Assembly (NCBI GenBank): GCA_902527635.1
Contig: CABZPS010000007.1
Location: 1-40,093, forward strand
Length of the DNA stretch: 40,093 nucleotides
Direction: 5' to 3'
Source: an uncultured Pelagibacteraceae bacterium
GTDB taxonomy: Bacteria; Pseudomonadota; Alphaproteobacteria; Pelagibacterales; Pelagibacteraceae
The translations under genes and the position numbers were made by a program. The notes under the pieces are model-generated. The model was not told where the DNA came from. It saw only the letters and a program-made list of their open reading frames with translations, and made no database searches. Positions 9,276 through 17,523 of this stretch are shown one piece after another. Numbering within the stretch: the stretch's first letter is position 1; the number at the start of each line of letters is the position of its first letter.

Positions 9276-10588
9276 TTACCAGCAACAACCATTCCCTCAA
9301 TCATCATGGTTGGTGAATTGGTTGCATATTTGAACTCTAAATCATTTGCCAGGGTAATATGCTGAAACATTTCTTTAAAATTACCTGCAATGGTTATCTC
9401 GTTTATAGGATACTTAAACTCACCTTTTTCCACTAAAAAACCTGTTGCGCCAACAGAATAATCACCGGTCACTATATTACTTCCGTGACCTATAGTTTCT
9501 GTAATATAGAGACTTTTCGATTTTGAATTTAACAAATCTTTAAAACTTATATTTCCATTTTCAAAATAAAGATTACTTGTCCCTCCATATCTTCCATTTG
9601 ATTTGAGGTTTAATTTTTTTCCATTGTAAGTATCAATCAAATAATGTTTTAAGACTCCTTGCTCAACTAATTTAAGAGTATCAGTTTTAACCCCTTCTCT
9701 ATCAAAATTTCTTGAACCCAAACCTTTGAGAATGTCTGGTTTATCTAAGACATTAATTGAATCAGAAAATATTTTTTGGTTAACTTTATCTTTTAAAAAA
9801 GAGGTTCCTCTTGATATCGCTGATGATGAAATTGTACTTGCAAAAGTGCTTAATATTCCCTTGGCTATTCTTTTATCAAAAATTATAGCAATTTTTTTAC
9901 TGCCTATTTTTTTAGGGCTTAATTTTCTGGTGGTTTGATCAGCAGCTTTTTTGCCTAATTCTTCTGCATCTTCCAAGTCTTTAAAAAAACATTTGCTAGA
10001 GTACTCATAATCTCTCTCCATACTTTTTTCATCTTTTGCGACTGTAACACTCGAGGCTGTAAATGAGGATGTTTTGTAACCAGCACAAAAACCTTCGGTA
10101 TTAGCTAAAATAAAATTTGATTTATTTTGATTAAAACTAGACTCAGTATTAATAATCTTTTTATCATTAGAAGCAGCAGATTCTAACTTGTTCAAATAAT
10201 CTATTTTTTTTTCATTTTCTATATAGGTATCATCATAGAGATTCAAATCTTTAACTTCTTTAGCTAACAAATCTTTATCTGGTAATGAATTAAATTCATC
10301 TTCAGGAGTATTTTTCGTTGTCTCAACACATTTTTCAATTAAAATGTTAAGGTTATCATCAAGTAAATTAGACGAAGATATCGATGATTTTTTTTTTCCA
10401 ATGTAAGTGGTAATGCTTATTCCAAGATCATCTGACCTATTAGACTCGTCAAGTTTTTTATTTCTAAAATTAACAGTTTCAGATACAGAGTTGTTAACAA
10501 TCACACTAGACTCAGTTGCGCCTAATTTCTTGGCTAAACCTATACAATACGATGCTTTTTTCTCTAAAAATTCTTGATCTTTGACCAT
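9272..10588 (-). CDS. pmbA: Metalloprotease-partner PmbA/TldE
   Basis: A 438-residue TldD/PmbA-family protein. Its N-terminal domain (LGATESSVIV...ETVNFRNKKLDE...GISI) and C-terminal GDYSVGATGFLVEKGEF are characteristic. The HExxxH motif of TldD is absent, as expected for the PmbA (TldE) partner. TldD and TldE form a heterodimeric protease that degrades unfolded peptides and processes some peptide natural products. It lies directly after tldD with no intergenic base and overlaps the FAD oxidoreductase by 4 nt. Full length. Confidence 0.93.
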   Translation of the reverse strand: MVKDQEFLEKKASYCIGLAKKLGATESSVIVNNSVSETVNFRNKKLDESNRSDDLGISITTYIGKKKSSISSSNLLDDNLNILIEKCVETTKNTPEDEFNSLPDKDLLAKEVKDLNLYDDTYIENEKKIDYLNKLESAASNDKKIINTESSFNQNKSNFILANTEGFCAGYKTSSFTASSVTVAKDEKSMERDYEYSSKCFFKDLEDAEELGKKAADQTTRKLSPKKIGSKKIAIIFDKRIAKGILSTFASTISSSAISRGTSFLKDKVNQKIFSDSINVLDKPDILKGLGSRNFDREGVKTDTLKLVEQGVLKHYLIDTYNGKKLNLKSNGRYGGTSNLYFENGNISFKDLLNSKSKSLYITETIGHGSNIVTGDYSVGATGFLVEKGEFKYPINEITIAGNFKEMFQHITLANDLEFKYATNSPTMMIEGMVVAGK

Positions 10589-12001
10589 TTAAAGTTTTGT
10601 GCCGCCAACGGTCATCTTATTAATTAGTATAGATGGTTGAGCAACACCTACTGGAACACCTTGGCCAGCTTTTCCACATGTTCCAATTCCTGGATCCATC
10701 ATCATATCATTACCCACCATAGAAACTTCTTTTAAACTCGAAGGGCCATCTCCGATGAGAGTTGCACCTTTTATTGGAGATCCAATTTTGCCATTAACAA
10801 TCTCATAAGCTTCGGTACAATTGAATACAAATTTTCCAGACGTTATGTCAACTTGTCCGCCACCAAAACTAACTGCAAAAATACCTTTATCTACAGCTTT
10901 AATCATCTCATCTTGAGTATGATTACCACTTAGCATCATCGTGTTTCTCATTCTTGGAAGGACGATATGTCTATAATTTTCTCTTCTTCCACTACCAGTA
11001 GATCTTGTTTTCATCAAACGTGCATTTAGTCGATCTTGCATAAAGTTTTTTAAAATCCCATTTTCAATTAAAACTGTTTTTTCTGTTGGTGTCCCCTCAT
11101 CATCAATCGTAAGACTACCTCTTCTATTGTCGATGGTACCATCATCAACAATTGTAACTCCTTCACTCGCAACTTTTTGTCCCATTAGATTATGAAAAGC
11201 AGAGGTTTTCTTCCTATTAAAATCCCCCTCTAAACCATGGCCAACAGCTTCATGAATTAATATTGCAGGCCAACCAGGTCCTAGTACAACTTTCATTTCA
11301 CCAGCTGGTGCAGGTTTACTCTCTAAATTTACTGAAGCTATTCTCAAAGCCTCATCACAAACACTTTTCCAATTGTCGTCTTTTAAATAAAAATCGTAGG
11401 ATTGTCTTCCTCCAACACCATACACACCTGACTCTTTTCTTCCATTTTTCTCAAGCATGACTGATACATTGAATCTTATTAAAGGACGGACATCAGTTAA
11501 CGACTCTCCACCAGATCTAATTATTTCAACTGATTTTTGTTCACCTAAAAAATTGGCTGTGACCTGTTTAATGTTATCATCTTTAGAGCGTAAGTAGTTA
11601 TTTACTTCATTAAGTATTTTAATCTTTTCATTGAGGGATTTTTGTTCAATAGGATTTATATTATCATAATATTTTTTATTAGATTTGGGAATTTCATGAT
11701 TATAAGTGCCTTTGACAGATTTTAACGTTGATTTTAAATTTTCTGAAGATTGCCTTAATGAATTTTTTGATATTTCATTAGAGTGTGAATATGCAACTAT
11801 TTCATCAGAAATAGCTCTAAATCCAAAACCTAAATCAGAATTATAACTCGAGTTTTTAATTTTATTATCATCTAATAATAATGTCTCTGATTTTGTATTT
11901 TCTAGATATAGTTCTCCATCATCACACTTACTAAGTGTGTCCGATACAATGTTTTCTGCTTCTGACCTAGATATGTCAGATTTTTCAAAAAAATTATTCA
12001 T
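10589..12001 (-). CDS. tldD: Metalloprotease TldD
   Basis: About 470 residues, normal for TldD. The zinc-binding motif HEAVGHGLEGD (HExxxH) is intact. Downstream blocks GSGRRENYRH and GIGTCGKAGQGVPVGVAQPS are typical of TldD. The ORF track starts at a TTG (12010); I prefer the ATG three codons in (12001). It works as a heterodimer with PmbA, encoded immediately downstream. No dedicated peptide substrate gene is seen nearby, so a general quality-control role is the simplest reading. A divergent gene begins 94 bp upstream, with an inverted repeat between them. Confidence 0.94.
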   Translation of the reverse strand: MNNFFEKSDISRSEAENIVSDTLSKCDDGELYLENTKSETLLLDDNKIKNSSYNSDLGFGFRAISDEIVAYSHSNEISKNSLRQSSENLKSTLKSVKGTYNHEIPKSNKKYYDNINPIEQKSLNEKIKILNEVNNYLRSKDDNIKQVTANFLGEQKSVEIIRSGGESLTDVRPLIRFNVSVMLEKNGRKESGVYGVGGRQSYDFYLKDDNWKSVCDEALRIASVNLESKPAPAGEMKVVLGPGWPAILIHEAVGHGLEGDFNRKKTSAFHNLMGQKVASEGVTIVDDGTIDNRRGSLTIDDEGTPTEKTVLIENGILKNFMQDRLNARLMKTRSTGSGRRENYRHIVLPRMRNTMMLSGNHTQDEMIKAVDKGIFAVSFGGGQVDITSGKFVFNCTEAYEIVNGKIGSPIKGATLIGDGPSSLKEVSMVGNDMMMDPGIGTCGKAGQGVPVGVAQPSILINKMTVGGTKL

Positions 12002-12039
12002 AGAAGGCAATATTTAGAAGTTTTATCTACTATTTTCAA

Positions 12040-12058
12040 TATGTGTATTTTACGCATA
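12040..12058. promoter_or_regulatory. Inverted repeat in the tldD / DCC-protein divergent promoter gap
   Basis: TATGTGTA-TTT-TACGCATA is an 8-bp inverted repeat with one G.T mismatch. It lies in the 93-bp space between the divergent tldD and the DCC-family gene. It could be an operator or a small RNA hairpin. There is no known match that I recognise. Confidence 0.3.
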
Positions 12059-12094
12059 TACATTATTTAAATAAATAGTAATAAGTCTAGTTAT

Positions 12095-12445
12095 ATGAAA
12101 GTTTATTTTAATAATTCATGCAAAATCTGCAAAGCTGAAATTAATTTATATAAAAAAGAGAACATTCAAGAAATCGATTGGATTGATATTACGGGTAATG
12201 AGGTAGCTGAAAAAGAGACCTCTAAAAGTAATAAAGAACTTTTGCGTAGGCTACATGTCAAAGAGGATGAAAAAATTTTAAAAGGAGCCGAGGCTTTTCT
12301 TGCTGTGTGGAAAAAAATTCCTAAATATAATTTTTTATATAATTTTTTTAAACTACCAATAATTTTTACTTTATTTTCATTTTTTTATGAAATTGTTGCA
12401 TTCTTTTTGTATCTAAAAAATAAAAAACAATTAAAAAACAATTAA
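12095..12445 (+). CDS. DCC-family (DUF393) thiol-disulfide protein
   Basis: A 116-residue protein with a thioredoxin-like start and a CKIC motif at residues 11-14 (FNNSCKICKAEI). This matches the DCC family, whose usual motif is DGxCxxC; here the Asp-Gly is replaced by Asn-Ser. Conserved DCC features follow: IDWIDI and an AEAFLAVWKKIP block. A hydrophobic C-terminal stretch (about residues 86-108) probably anchors it to the membrane. The family is predicted to act in thiol redox chemistry, with no firm substrate. Confidence 0.78.
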   Translation: MKVYFNNSCKICKAEINLYKKENIQEIDWIDITGNEVAEKETSKSNKELLRRLHVKEDEKILKGAEAFLAVWKKIPKYNFLYNFFKLPIIFTLFSFFYEIVAFFLYLKNKKQLKNN

Positions 12446-12449
12446 AAAA

Positions 12450-12743
12450 CTAATTAAAAAAAAATAATAAAATTTCACTTAACAAAGACATAGAAGTTAT
12501 AAACATTATGAGAACTATTGAATACATTAATAGAATAATCTTATTTTTTTTTCTTCTCAATCTTACAAAATCTTTATCATCTAAGTCAGAGATATCTCTT
12601 TCACCTAAAACAGGATAATCATAAGTAAATCGCCAAGTACTGTCACCAAGTCTCGGGTCTAATTTGTTGTAGTAAATAATCCATGCCAATACATACTTTA
12701 AAATTAAAAAAAGTATTATCATAATGATTGATCCAAAAAACAT
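12450..12743 (-). CDS. Small two-TM membrane protein, unknown
   Basis: A 97-residue protein with hydrophobic helices at about residues 4-24 and 68-95. They flank a charged loop with the pattern LDPRLGDSTWRFTYDYP and VLGERDISDLDDKDF. I do not recognise the family. The compact loop looks conserved rather than random, so it is likely a genuine lineage gene. It lies 31 bp downstream of the coiled-coil gene on the same strand and converges with the DCC gene (4 bp apart). Confidence 0.6.
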   Translation of the reverse strand: MFFGSIIMIILFLILKYVLAWIIYYNKLDPRLGDSTWRFTYDYPVLGERDISDLDDKDFVRLRRKKNKIILLMYSIVLIMFITSMSLLSEILLFFFN

Positions 12744-12774
12744 ATAAAAGTTCTACCTTGTTATTTAAAAAAAA

Positions 12775-13944
12775 TTAATCTTTATTTTGTGATCTTTTGC
12801 TGGCAATTAATTGTGTCAAAGCGTCCACCATTGTGTCTGAAGCTTTAAAAATATCAATATTTTTAAATTCATACGAACGATTTTTTTCAGGATTTGTTTT
12901 ATCTTCTATTACTATTCCTTCATCAGGTGAATTATTTTTAATGTAAATTAATAATAACCAATCTTTATCTTCAGCTTCATCCCATTTTATAAAAATCTCT
13001 CCAGTTTCAAATCTTCTGTCTATACATCTCAGAATCGACATATCTCTTGTAATGTGTCTTTTATTTAATTGAAATACGAGACTGCTTGCACTTCTATAAA
13101 AACTTTCCAATGCAAACTCAACTTTTTGTCTTGCTAAAGTATATTCTTTTTCCTTAATTAATAATGTTTCTCTGTCTTCGTTACCTTGTAATTTAACCCC
13201 AAGGGCTTCTACTCTTTCCTTAATCTTCTGGTCTCTGATAACTCGGTATTTTTCTTTAAGTTTATCAATCCTTTCTTGTAACCCTTGATAATCCTCTCTC
13301 TTCTCTTTAAGTGCTATTCTCTCAAGTTTTTCTAATTCTTTTACTTCTCTTATTCTAAACTTTTCAATTTGACGCTCTAGTTGGAGTTGCTTTAAAAATT
13401 GTTTTTGTTTTTCAGCTTGTTCTCTTCTTAAAATTGCTTGTTCTTTTCTTAAAAATAATTTTATATCTTTATTTCTTTGCTTTTCTAACCTAGCTTCCTC
13501 CTTTAAGGTTTTTTCTTTTAATCTAGTTTTTTCAAGCGCCTCCTCATTTTTTGCTTTTTGTAACTCAATTTTCTCAATTCTCTCTTTTTCAATTTGTTCT
13601 ATCTTGATTCTTCTTTTTTCCTCCTTTTTAATTACTTTGTAATTTGAAATTGTTTCGGAAATTTTATCAAAAAATCTTTGAATGTATCTCTCTGGATTTA
13701 AATTAATTTTAAAATTAAAATTTGATTTAATCGATAGCTGAAATCTTACAATTTTGGATATTAAACTTTGATTTTTAGTTTTAGGTATATAGTTTTTATT
13801 TTTCTTAATATTTGTATTTTTTCTCTTATTTTTCTTTTGTTTATTCCTCTTTTTTTTCCTTGAAATATTTATCTTTTTTCCAACTTTTTTGACAATTTTC
13901 GGTTTAATTTTTTTTCTTTTTGATTTTTTACTTTTTTTTTTCAT
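12775..13944 (-). CDS. Basic coiled-coil protein with a folded C-terminal domain, unknown
   Basis: 389 residues in three parts. Residues 1-55 are a nearly pure Lys/Arg tail (KKKSKKSKRKKIKPK...). About 90-260 form a long charged coiled coil rich in Glu, Lys and Arg. About 275-385 look globular, with ITRDMSILRCIDRRFETGEIFIKWDEAEDKDWLLLIYI. There is no signal peptide or membrane segment, so a cytoplasmic location is likely. The basic tail suggests nucleic acid, polyphosphate or membrane binding. I do not recognise a family. It follows cfa by 29 bp on the same strand and may be cotranscribed. Confidence 0.7.
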   Translation of the reverse strand: MKKKSKKSKRKKIKPKIVKKVGKKINISRKKKRNKQKKNKRKNTNIKKNKNYIPKTKNQSLISKIVRFQLSIKSNFNFKINLNPERYIQRFFDKISETISNYKVIKKEEKRRIKIEQIEKERIEKIELQKAKNEEALEKTRLKEKTLKEEARLEKQRNKDIKLFLRKEQAILRREQAEKQKQFLKQLQLERQIEKFRIREVKELEKLERIALKEKREDYQGLQERIDKLKEKYRVIRDQKIKERVEALGVKLQGNEDRETLLIKEKEYTLARQKVEFALESFYRSASSLVFQLNKRHITRDMSILRCIDRRFETGEIFIKWDEAEDKDWLLLIYIKNNSPDEGIVIEDKTNPEKNRSYEFKNIDIFKASDTMVDALTQLIASKRSQNKD

Positions 13945-13973
13945 TTTTAAGGAGAGAAGATTCTATCAATAAT

Positions 13974-15161
13974 TTATTGATAAATATAGTCCCTAGTGAC
14001 TGGAGTGGATCTATAATTTTTTGTAAGTTGAAATTGATATACAACTTGATCACCCCACTTAAAAGCCATCTCACATCCGGCAAGATAAAATTCCCACATT
14101 CGAAAAAATTTCTCATCAAACATTTTAATAATCTTTTCTCTATTTCTTATGCAATTTTCTTTCCAGTGTCGTAAAGTGTGTGAATAATGTAATCTCAAAA
14201 CTTCGATATCTGTAACAACTAAACCTGCTTGCTCTATGGGTGTCGTGACCTCGCTTAAGCTTGGTGTATAACCACCTGGAAAGATATACTTAGTTATCCA
14301 TGGATGTGGATCCCTAGGTGGATTTACTGATCCTATGGTATGTATTAATGAAACACCATTATCATTTAATAAATTTTGGATTTGCCTAAAAAATTTTTTA
14401 TAAAATTTACGTCCTACGTGTTCAAACATTCCAACACTTACAATTCTATCAAATTTTTCTTTAAGTTCTCTGTAGTCAATTAATCTAAACTTCACCTGAT
14501 TTTCTAAATTTTGTTCAGCTGCTTTTCTTTTGCAGTAGTGAAGTTGGTTTTCTGATAACGTAATGCCTGTTACTTCACATTTTGAATTCTTTGCAATATC
14601 AATTGCTAACGAACCCCATCCGCAACCAATATCTAAAACTTTTTGGTCTGGCTTTAAATTTAATTTTTTAATTATATGTTGAATTTTATTAATTTGTGCT
14701 GTTTCAAGACTATCATTTTCATTAAGAAAATATCCACAAGAATACTGTCTTTTAGGATCTAAAAACAGATCATATAAATCATCAGATATATCATAATGAT
14801 GTGAGACATTCATTTTAGACTTTTTGATAAAATTAAAATTTGTTAAGTATCTGTATGACCCTCTTAGCCTATTGATTACATAACTAAAAAAATTTACTTC
14901 TCCTCTTCCAATATTCCTCAAAGCAAGATCTAGGAAATCACTAATAGTACCGTTTTCAATAATTATTTCACCATTTGTATATGCCTCTCCTAAATATAAA
15001 TCTGCGTGGAGTAATAATTTATAGTGAAGTTTTTTATTTAAAATTTTCAATCTAATAGGATTATTACCCGGTTTTCCTATGATATAGTCTCTAAAATTTG
15101 CATCAGTAAGAATAAAACCACCATCTTTAAAAACTTTGTTTAGAAATCTTGCAAGTTGCAT
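13974..15161 (-). CDS. cfa: Cyclopropane-fatty-acyl-phospholipid synthase family methyltransferase
   Basis: 395 residues, typical for Cfa. An N-terminal lipid-binding region precedes the SAM-binding motif VLDIGCGWGSLAIDIA. Family blocks YDISDDLYDLFLD, YSCGYF, GMFEHVG and a C-terminal FYLAGCEMAFKWGD follow. It transfers a methylene from SAM to unsaturated phospholipid acyl chains, or a related lipid methylation. It lies 1 bp downstream of the DapA-like gene and upstream of the coiled-coil protein, all on the minus strand. The SAH product would be recycled by AhcY, encoded at 36.7-38.0 kb. Confidence 0.92.
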   Translation of the reverse strand: MQLARFLNKVFKDGGFILTDANFRDYIIGKPGNNPIRLKILNKKLHYKLLLHADLYLGEAYTNGEIIIENGTISDFLDLALRNIGRGEVNFFSYVINRLRGSYRYLTNFNFIKKSKMNVSHHYDISDDLYDLFLDPKRQYSCGYFLNENDSLETAQINKIQHIIKKLNLKPDQKVLDIGCGWGSLAIDIAKNSKCEVTGITLSENQLHYCKRKAAEQNLENQVKFRLIDYRELKEKFDRIVSVGMFEHVGRKFYKKFFRQIQNLLNDNGVSLIHTIGSVNPPRDPHPWITKYIFPGGYTPSLSEVTTPIEQAGLVVTDIEVLRLHYSHTLRHWKENCIRNREKIIKMFDEKFFRMWEFYLAGCEMAFKWGDQVVYQFQLTKNYRSTPVTRDYIYQ

Positions 15162-15162
15162 G

Positions 15163-16047
15163 TTAGGCCGCCAGTAAAGATTTAATTTTAAAATTTAAAT
15201 TTTTTAGATTTTCAAATAATTCTTTCTCATTCTCTCTAGTTAAAAGAGTTAACGGAGGTAATACATTTTTAAATATTTCATTTTCTTTTGCACAATATGA
15301 ATGCAAGCCAGAAATAAGATTATATTTATCAAAAGCAGACCTAACATTAATCAATTTTTCATTCTCGGTTTGAGTTTTTTTTGAAATGAAATCATCGTAA
15401 ACTCTTCTAGATAACTCTGCAGTAACATTACATGTGGCTGTGATTATTCCTGAACAACCTATTTCTAAACCTTCCACAAGCTTGGTTTCTGATCCAGGAA
15501 GAATTGAAAAATTTTTTAATCTTAAATTTTTATATATATTGTAAGAACTATCTTTTATACCAATTATTTGTTCGGGAAATTTTTTGACTAAATCTTGCAC
15601 ACATTCTAAACTAAATTTATAACCACATAACTTTTCAAAATTATAAAGTATAATCCTTGAATCCGGAGCCGCTTCTACAATTTTTGAGTAAAAAGTAATT
15701 ACTTCTTTATCACCATATTTATAATATGCAGGTGGCATAATTAAAAAATTTTCAAAATTTAAAGATAACGCTATTTTAATATAATTTATTGTTTCACTTA
15801 AAGAATTAAGCCCATTACCTATTATAAAGTTACTTTTGTATTTACTTTTTGATAAATTATTTAAAAGCTTGATTTTTTCTGAGATCGAAATTAATTGTGC
15901 TTGTCCAGTGCTCCCAAATATTGCAACACCGTGACATCCTTTGTCTATAATGTTTTCAGCATGTAGAATTGTTTTTTCTATATTGAGGCTTAAATCTTTG
16001 TTAAAAATTGACATTCCTGCAGCATAAATTCCATTAATTTTAGACAT
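15163..16047 (-). CDS. DapA/NAL-superfamily lyase or aldolase (not DHDPS proper)
   Basis: 294-residue TIM-barrel protein of the dihydrodipicolinate synthase/N-acetylneuraminate lyase superfamily. The Schiff-base lysine lies in GIKDSS and the partner tyrosine in LYNFEKL. The first loop reads GSTGQAQLIS instead of the GTTGE of true DapA, and the Arg after the tyrosine used to bind the dicarboxylate in DapA is missing. A keto-acid aldolase or sugar-acid lyase is therefore more likely than lysine biosynthesis. It is the first gene of the dapA-like/cfa run, divergent from the GT9 gene. Confidence 0.83.
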   Translation of the reverse strand: MSKINGIYAAGMSIFNKDLSLNIEKTILHAENIIDKGCHGVAIFGSTGQAQLISISEKIKLLNNLSKSKYKSNFIIGNGLNSLSETINYIKIALSLNFENFLIMPPAYYKYGDKEVITFYSKIVEAAPDSRIILYNFEKLCGYKFSLECVQDLVKKFPEQIIGIKDSSYNIYKNLRLKNFSILPGSETKLVEGLEIGCSGIITATCNVTAELSRRVYDDFISKKTQTENEKLINVRSAFDKYNLISGLHSYCAKENEIFKNVLPPLTLLTRENEKELFENLKNLNFKIKSLLAA

Positions 16048-16085
16048 ATATTTTTGCTTGTTAGTATAATAGAAAAATTACATTT

Positions 16086-17012
16086 ATGAAAACAGGAATT
16101 TTTTTAAGCTATAAGGGTTTAGGAGCTAATTTATTACATCTTAGTTACTGTCATCAGATTGCAAAAAAATTTGGTAAAGTTGAACTGATCACATTATGTC
16201 CAAATCTAAATAGAGTTTTGATAGATGACCCTTTAATAAAAAGTGTAAATTATTTAGATAAGTTTCATAGAAACTTTTTTGATATAATAAATTTATCAGT
16301 CTTTATAAAGAAATTTAATTTTGAAAATATCTTTATTTTTTATCCAAGCATAAGACATTATCTAGCTTGTAAAATTGCTGGCATAAAAAATATTTATCAT
16401 TATCCTTTATTTAAAAAAAAAAATTTACATCTGGTAAATGCTGCTAAAACTTTTACGGAACAATCCTTAAATATTAAAAATTGCCCAACTGAAACTCAAA
16501 TTTCTCTAAATAGTGAAAAAATTAAAAAATATAATCTTAGTAAACAAAAAAAAATTGTGCTTGGAATAGGTTCATCTGGTCCGACAACTAGATGGGGATA
16601 TAATAATTTTGCATCTTTAATAAATAAATTTAACGAAATAGGAGATTATTATTTTTACTTAGTTTGTGGAAAAAATGAGGAAGGAGGTGCAATTAAAATT
16701 ATAAACCAAATAAAAAAAGATAATTGTGAGTCTTTAAGCTCTAAAGATATATCAGAAATAGTATATTATATTTATTTGAGTGATATTTTCATCGGAAATG
16801 ACTCATTTGCGCATCATGTTTCGAGTCAAATGAATAAACCTAGTTTTGTAATTTTATTAGACTCACCAAAAGCTTATTCTGATTACAGTAAAAACCAATT
16901 TAGAATTATTCCACCTGATACCGACATAAATAAAATCACTCATGGATCAAGCTTTGATCCAGATTCAATAACAGTTGAAATGATAATTAATAAAGTTAAG
17001 GACTTTATATAA
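16086..17012 (+). CDS. GT9 (heptosyltransferase-type) glycosyltransferase
   Basis: 308 residues with two Rossmann domains. The first begins GIFLSYKGLGANLLHLSY, in the position of the GT9 GDxL motif. The second contains VLGIGSSGPTTRWGYNNFASLI and YIYLSDIFIGNDSFAHHVSSQ, matching the GT9 donor-binding block (usually NDSGPMH). It probably adds a sugar to LPS core or another cell-surface glycan. The acceptor is not identifiable here. It stands alone; its 3' end overlaps the convergent J-domain gene by 8 bp. Confidence 0.8.
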   Translation: MKTGIFLSYKGLGANLLHLSYCHQIAKKFGKVELITLCPNLNRVLIDDPLIKSVNYLDKFHRNFFDIINLSVFIKKFNFENIFIFYPSIRHYLACKIAGIKNIYHYPLFKKKNLHLVNAAKTFTEQSLNIKNCPTETQISLNSEKIKKYNLSKQKKIVLGIGSSGPTTRWGYNNFASLINKFNEIGDYYFYLVCGKNEEGGAIKIINQIKKDNCESLSSKDISEIVYYIYLSDIFIGNDSFAHHVSSQMNKPSFVILLDSPKAYSDYSKNQFRIIPPDTDINKITHGSSFDPDSITVEMIINKVKDFI

Positions 17013-17508
17013 TTTCCTTTAACAAAATGTCTCTAGCTTCATTGACTAAAGTAGATAATCTTGCGGTTTCTGGTGAGATATCCGGATGAATTTTTTTTTG
17101 AATTTTTGTGTAAGCTTTGTTTATGTCCTCTTTGGTAATCTTTTTTTTTTGGTCTAAATTTAAAATTTTAAAAGCTTCACTAACAGACATAGTAGACGTA
17201 TTATTGTTTTGAGATTGATTAAATGAAAATCTGCCTGATCTTCTTAATGTTTGAATTAATCTAAAAAGAGAGATCAATTGGAAGATTGATAAACCCTTTA
17301 ACTTTAATAAAGCGAGACTAGCGAGTGTGAGTGGTAAAGTTAACAGAAATCTGCCTCCAATTGCAAATAGAATTGCTAAAAAAATTAATCCAATTATTAT
17401 CAGCAGTCTTAAACCTTTTGAAAGTTTTTTTGATGAGATATTACTGATGAATCTCAAAAGAAAATAAAAAATGACTAATATTACTACTGTATAAATAATT
17501 ATATTCAT
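17005..17508 (-). CDS. Membrane-anchored J-domain protein (DjlA/TIM14-like)
   Basis: I use the ATG at 17508; the ORF track starts ten codons earlier at a TTG. The 167-residue protein has two or three N-terminal hydrophobic segments (about residues 1-70). Its C-terminal J-like domain reads VSEAFKILNLDQKKK...INKAYTKIQKKIHPDISPE. The HPD tripeptide that stimulates Hsp70 ATPase is intact. The layout matches alphaproteobacterial TIM14/DjlA-like membrane co-chaperones that recruit DnaK to the membrane. It is divergent from oligopeptidase B with only 15 bp between starts. Confidence 0.82.
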   Translation of the reverse strand: MNIIIYTVVILVIFYFLLRFISNISSKKLSKGLRLLIIIGLIFLAILFAIGGRFLLTLPLTLASLALLKLKGLSIFQLISLFRLIQTLRRSGRFSFNQSQNNNTSTMSVSEAFKILNLDQKKKITKEDINKAYTKIQKKIHPDISPETARLSTLVNEARDILLKEII

Positions 17509-17523
17509 ATAACTGTTTTCATT

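Noticed and set aside
13928-14174. ORFs of 63 and 84 aa at the cfa / coiled-coil junction
   Set aside because: Both are out of frame with cfa, whose own C-terminal sequence is intact in the main frame, so there is no sign of a frameshift.
16944-16960. Perfect inverted repeat GGATCAA-GCT-TTGATCC
   Set aside because: It lies inside the GT9 coding sequence, not at a gene end, has no T-run and is best explained as chance.
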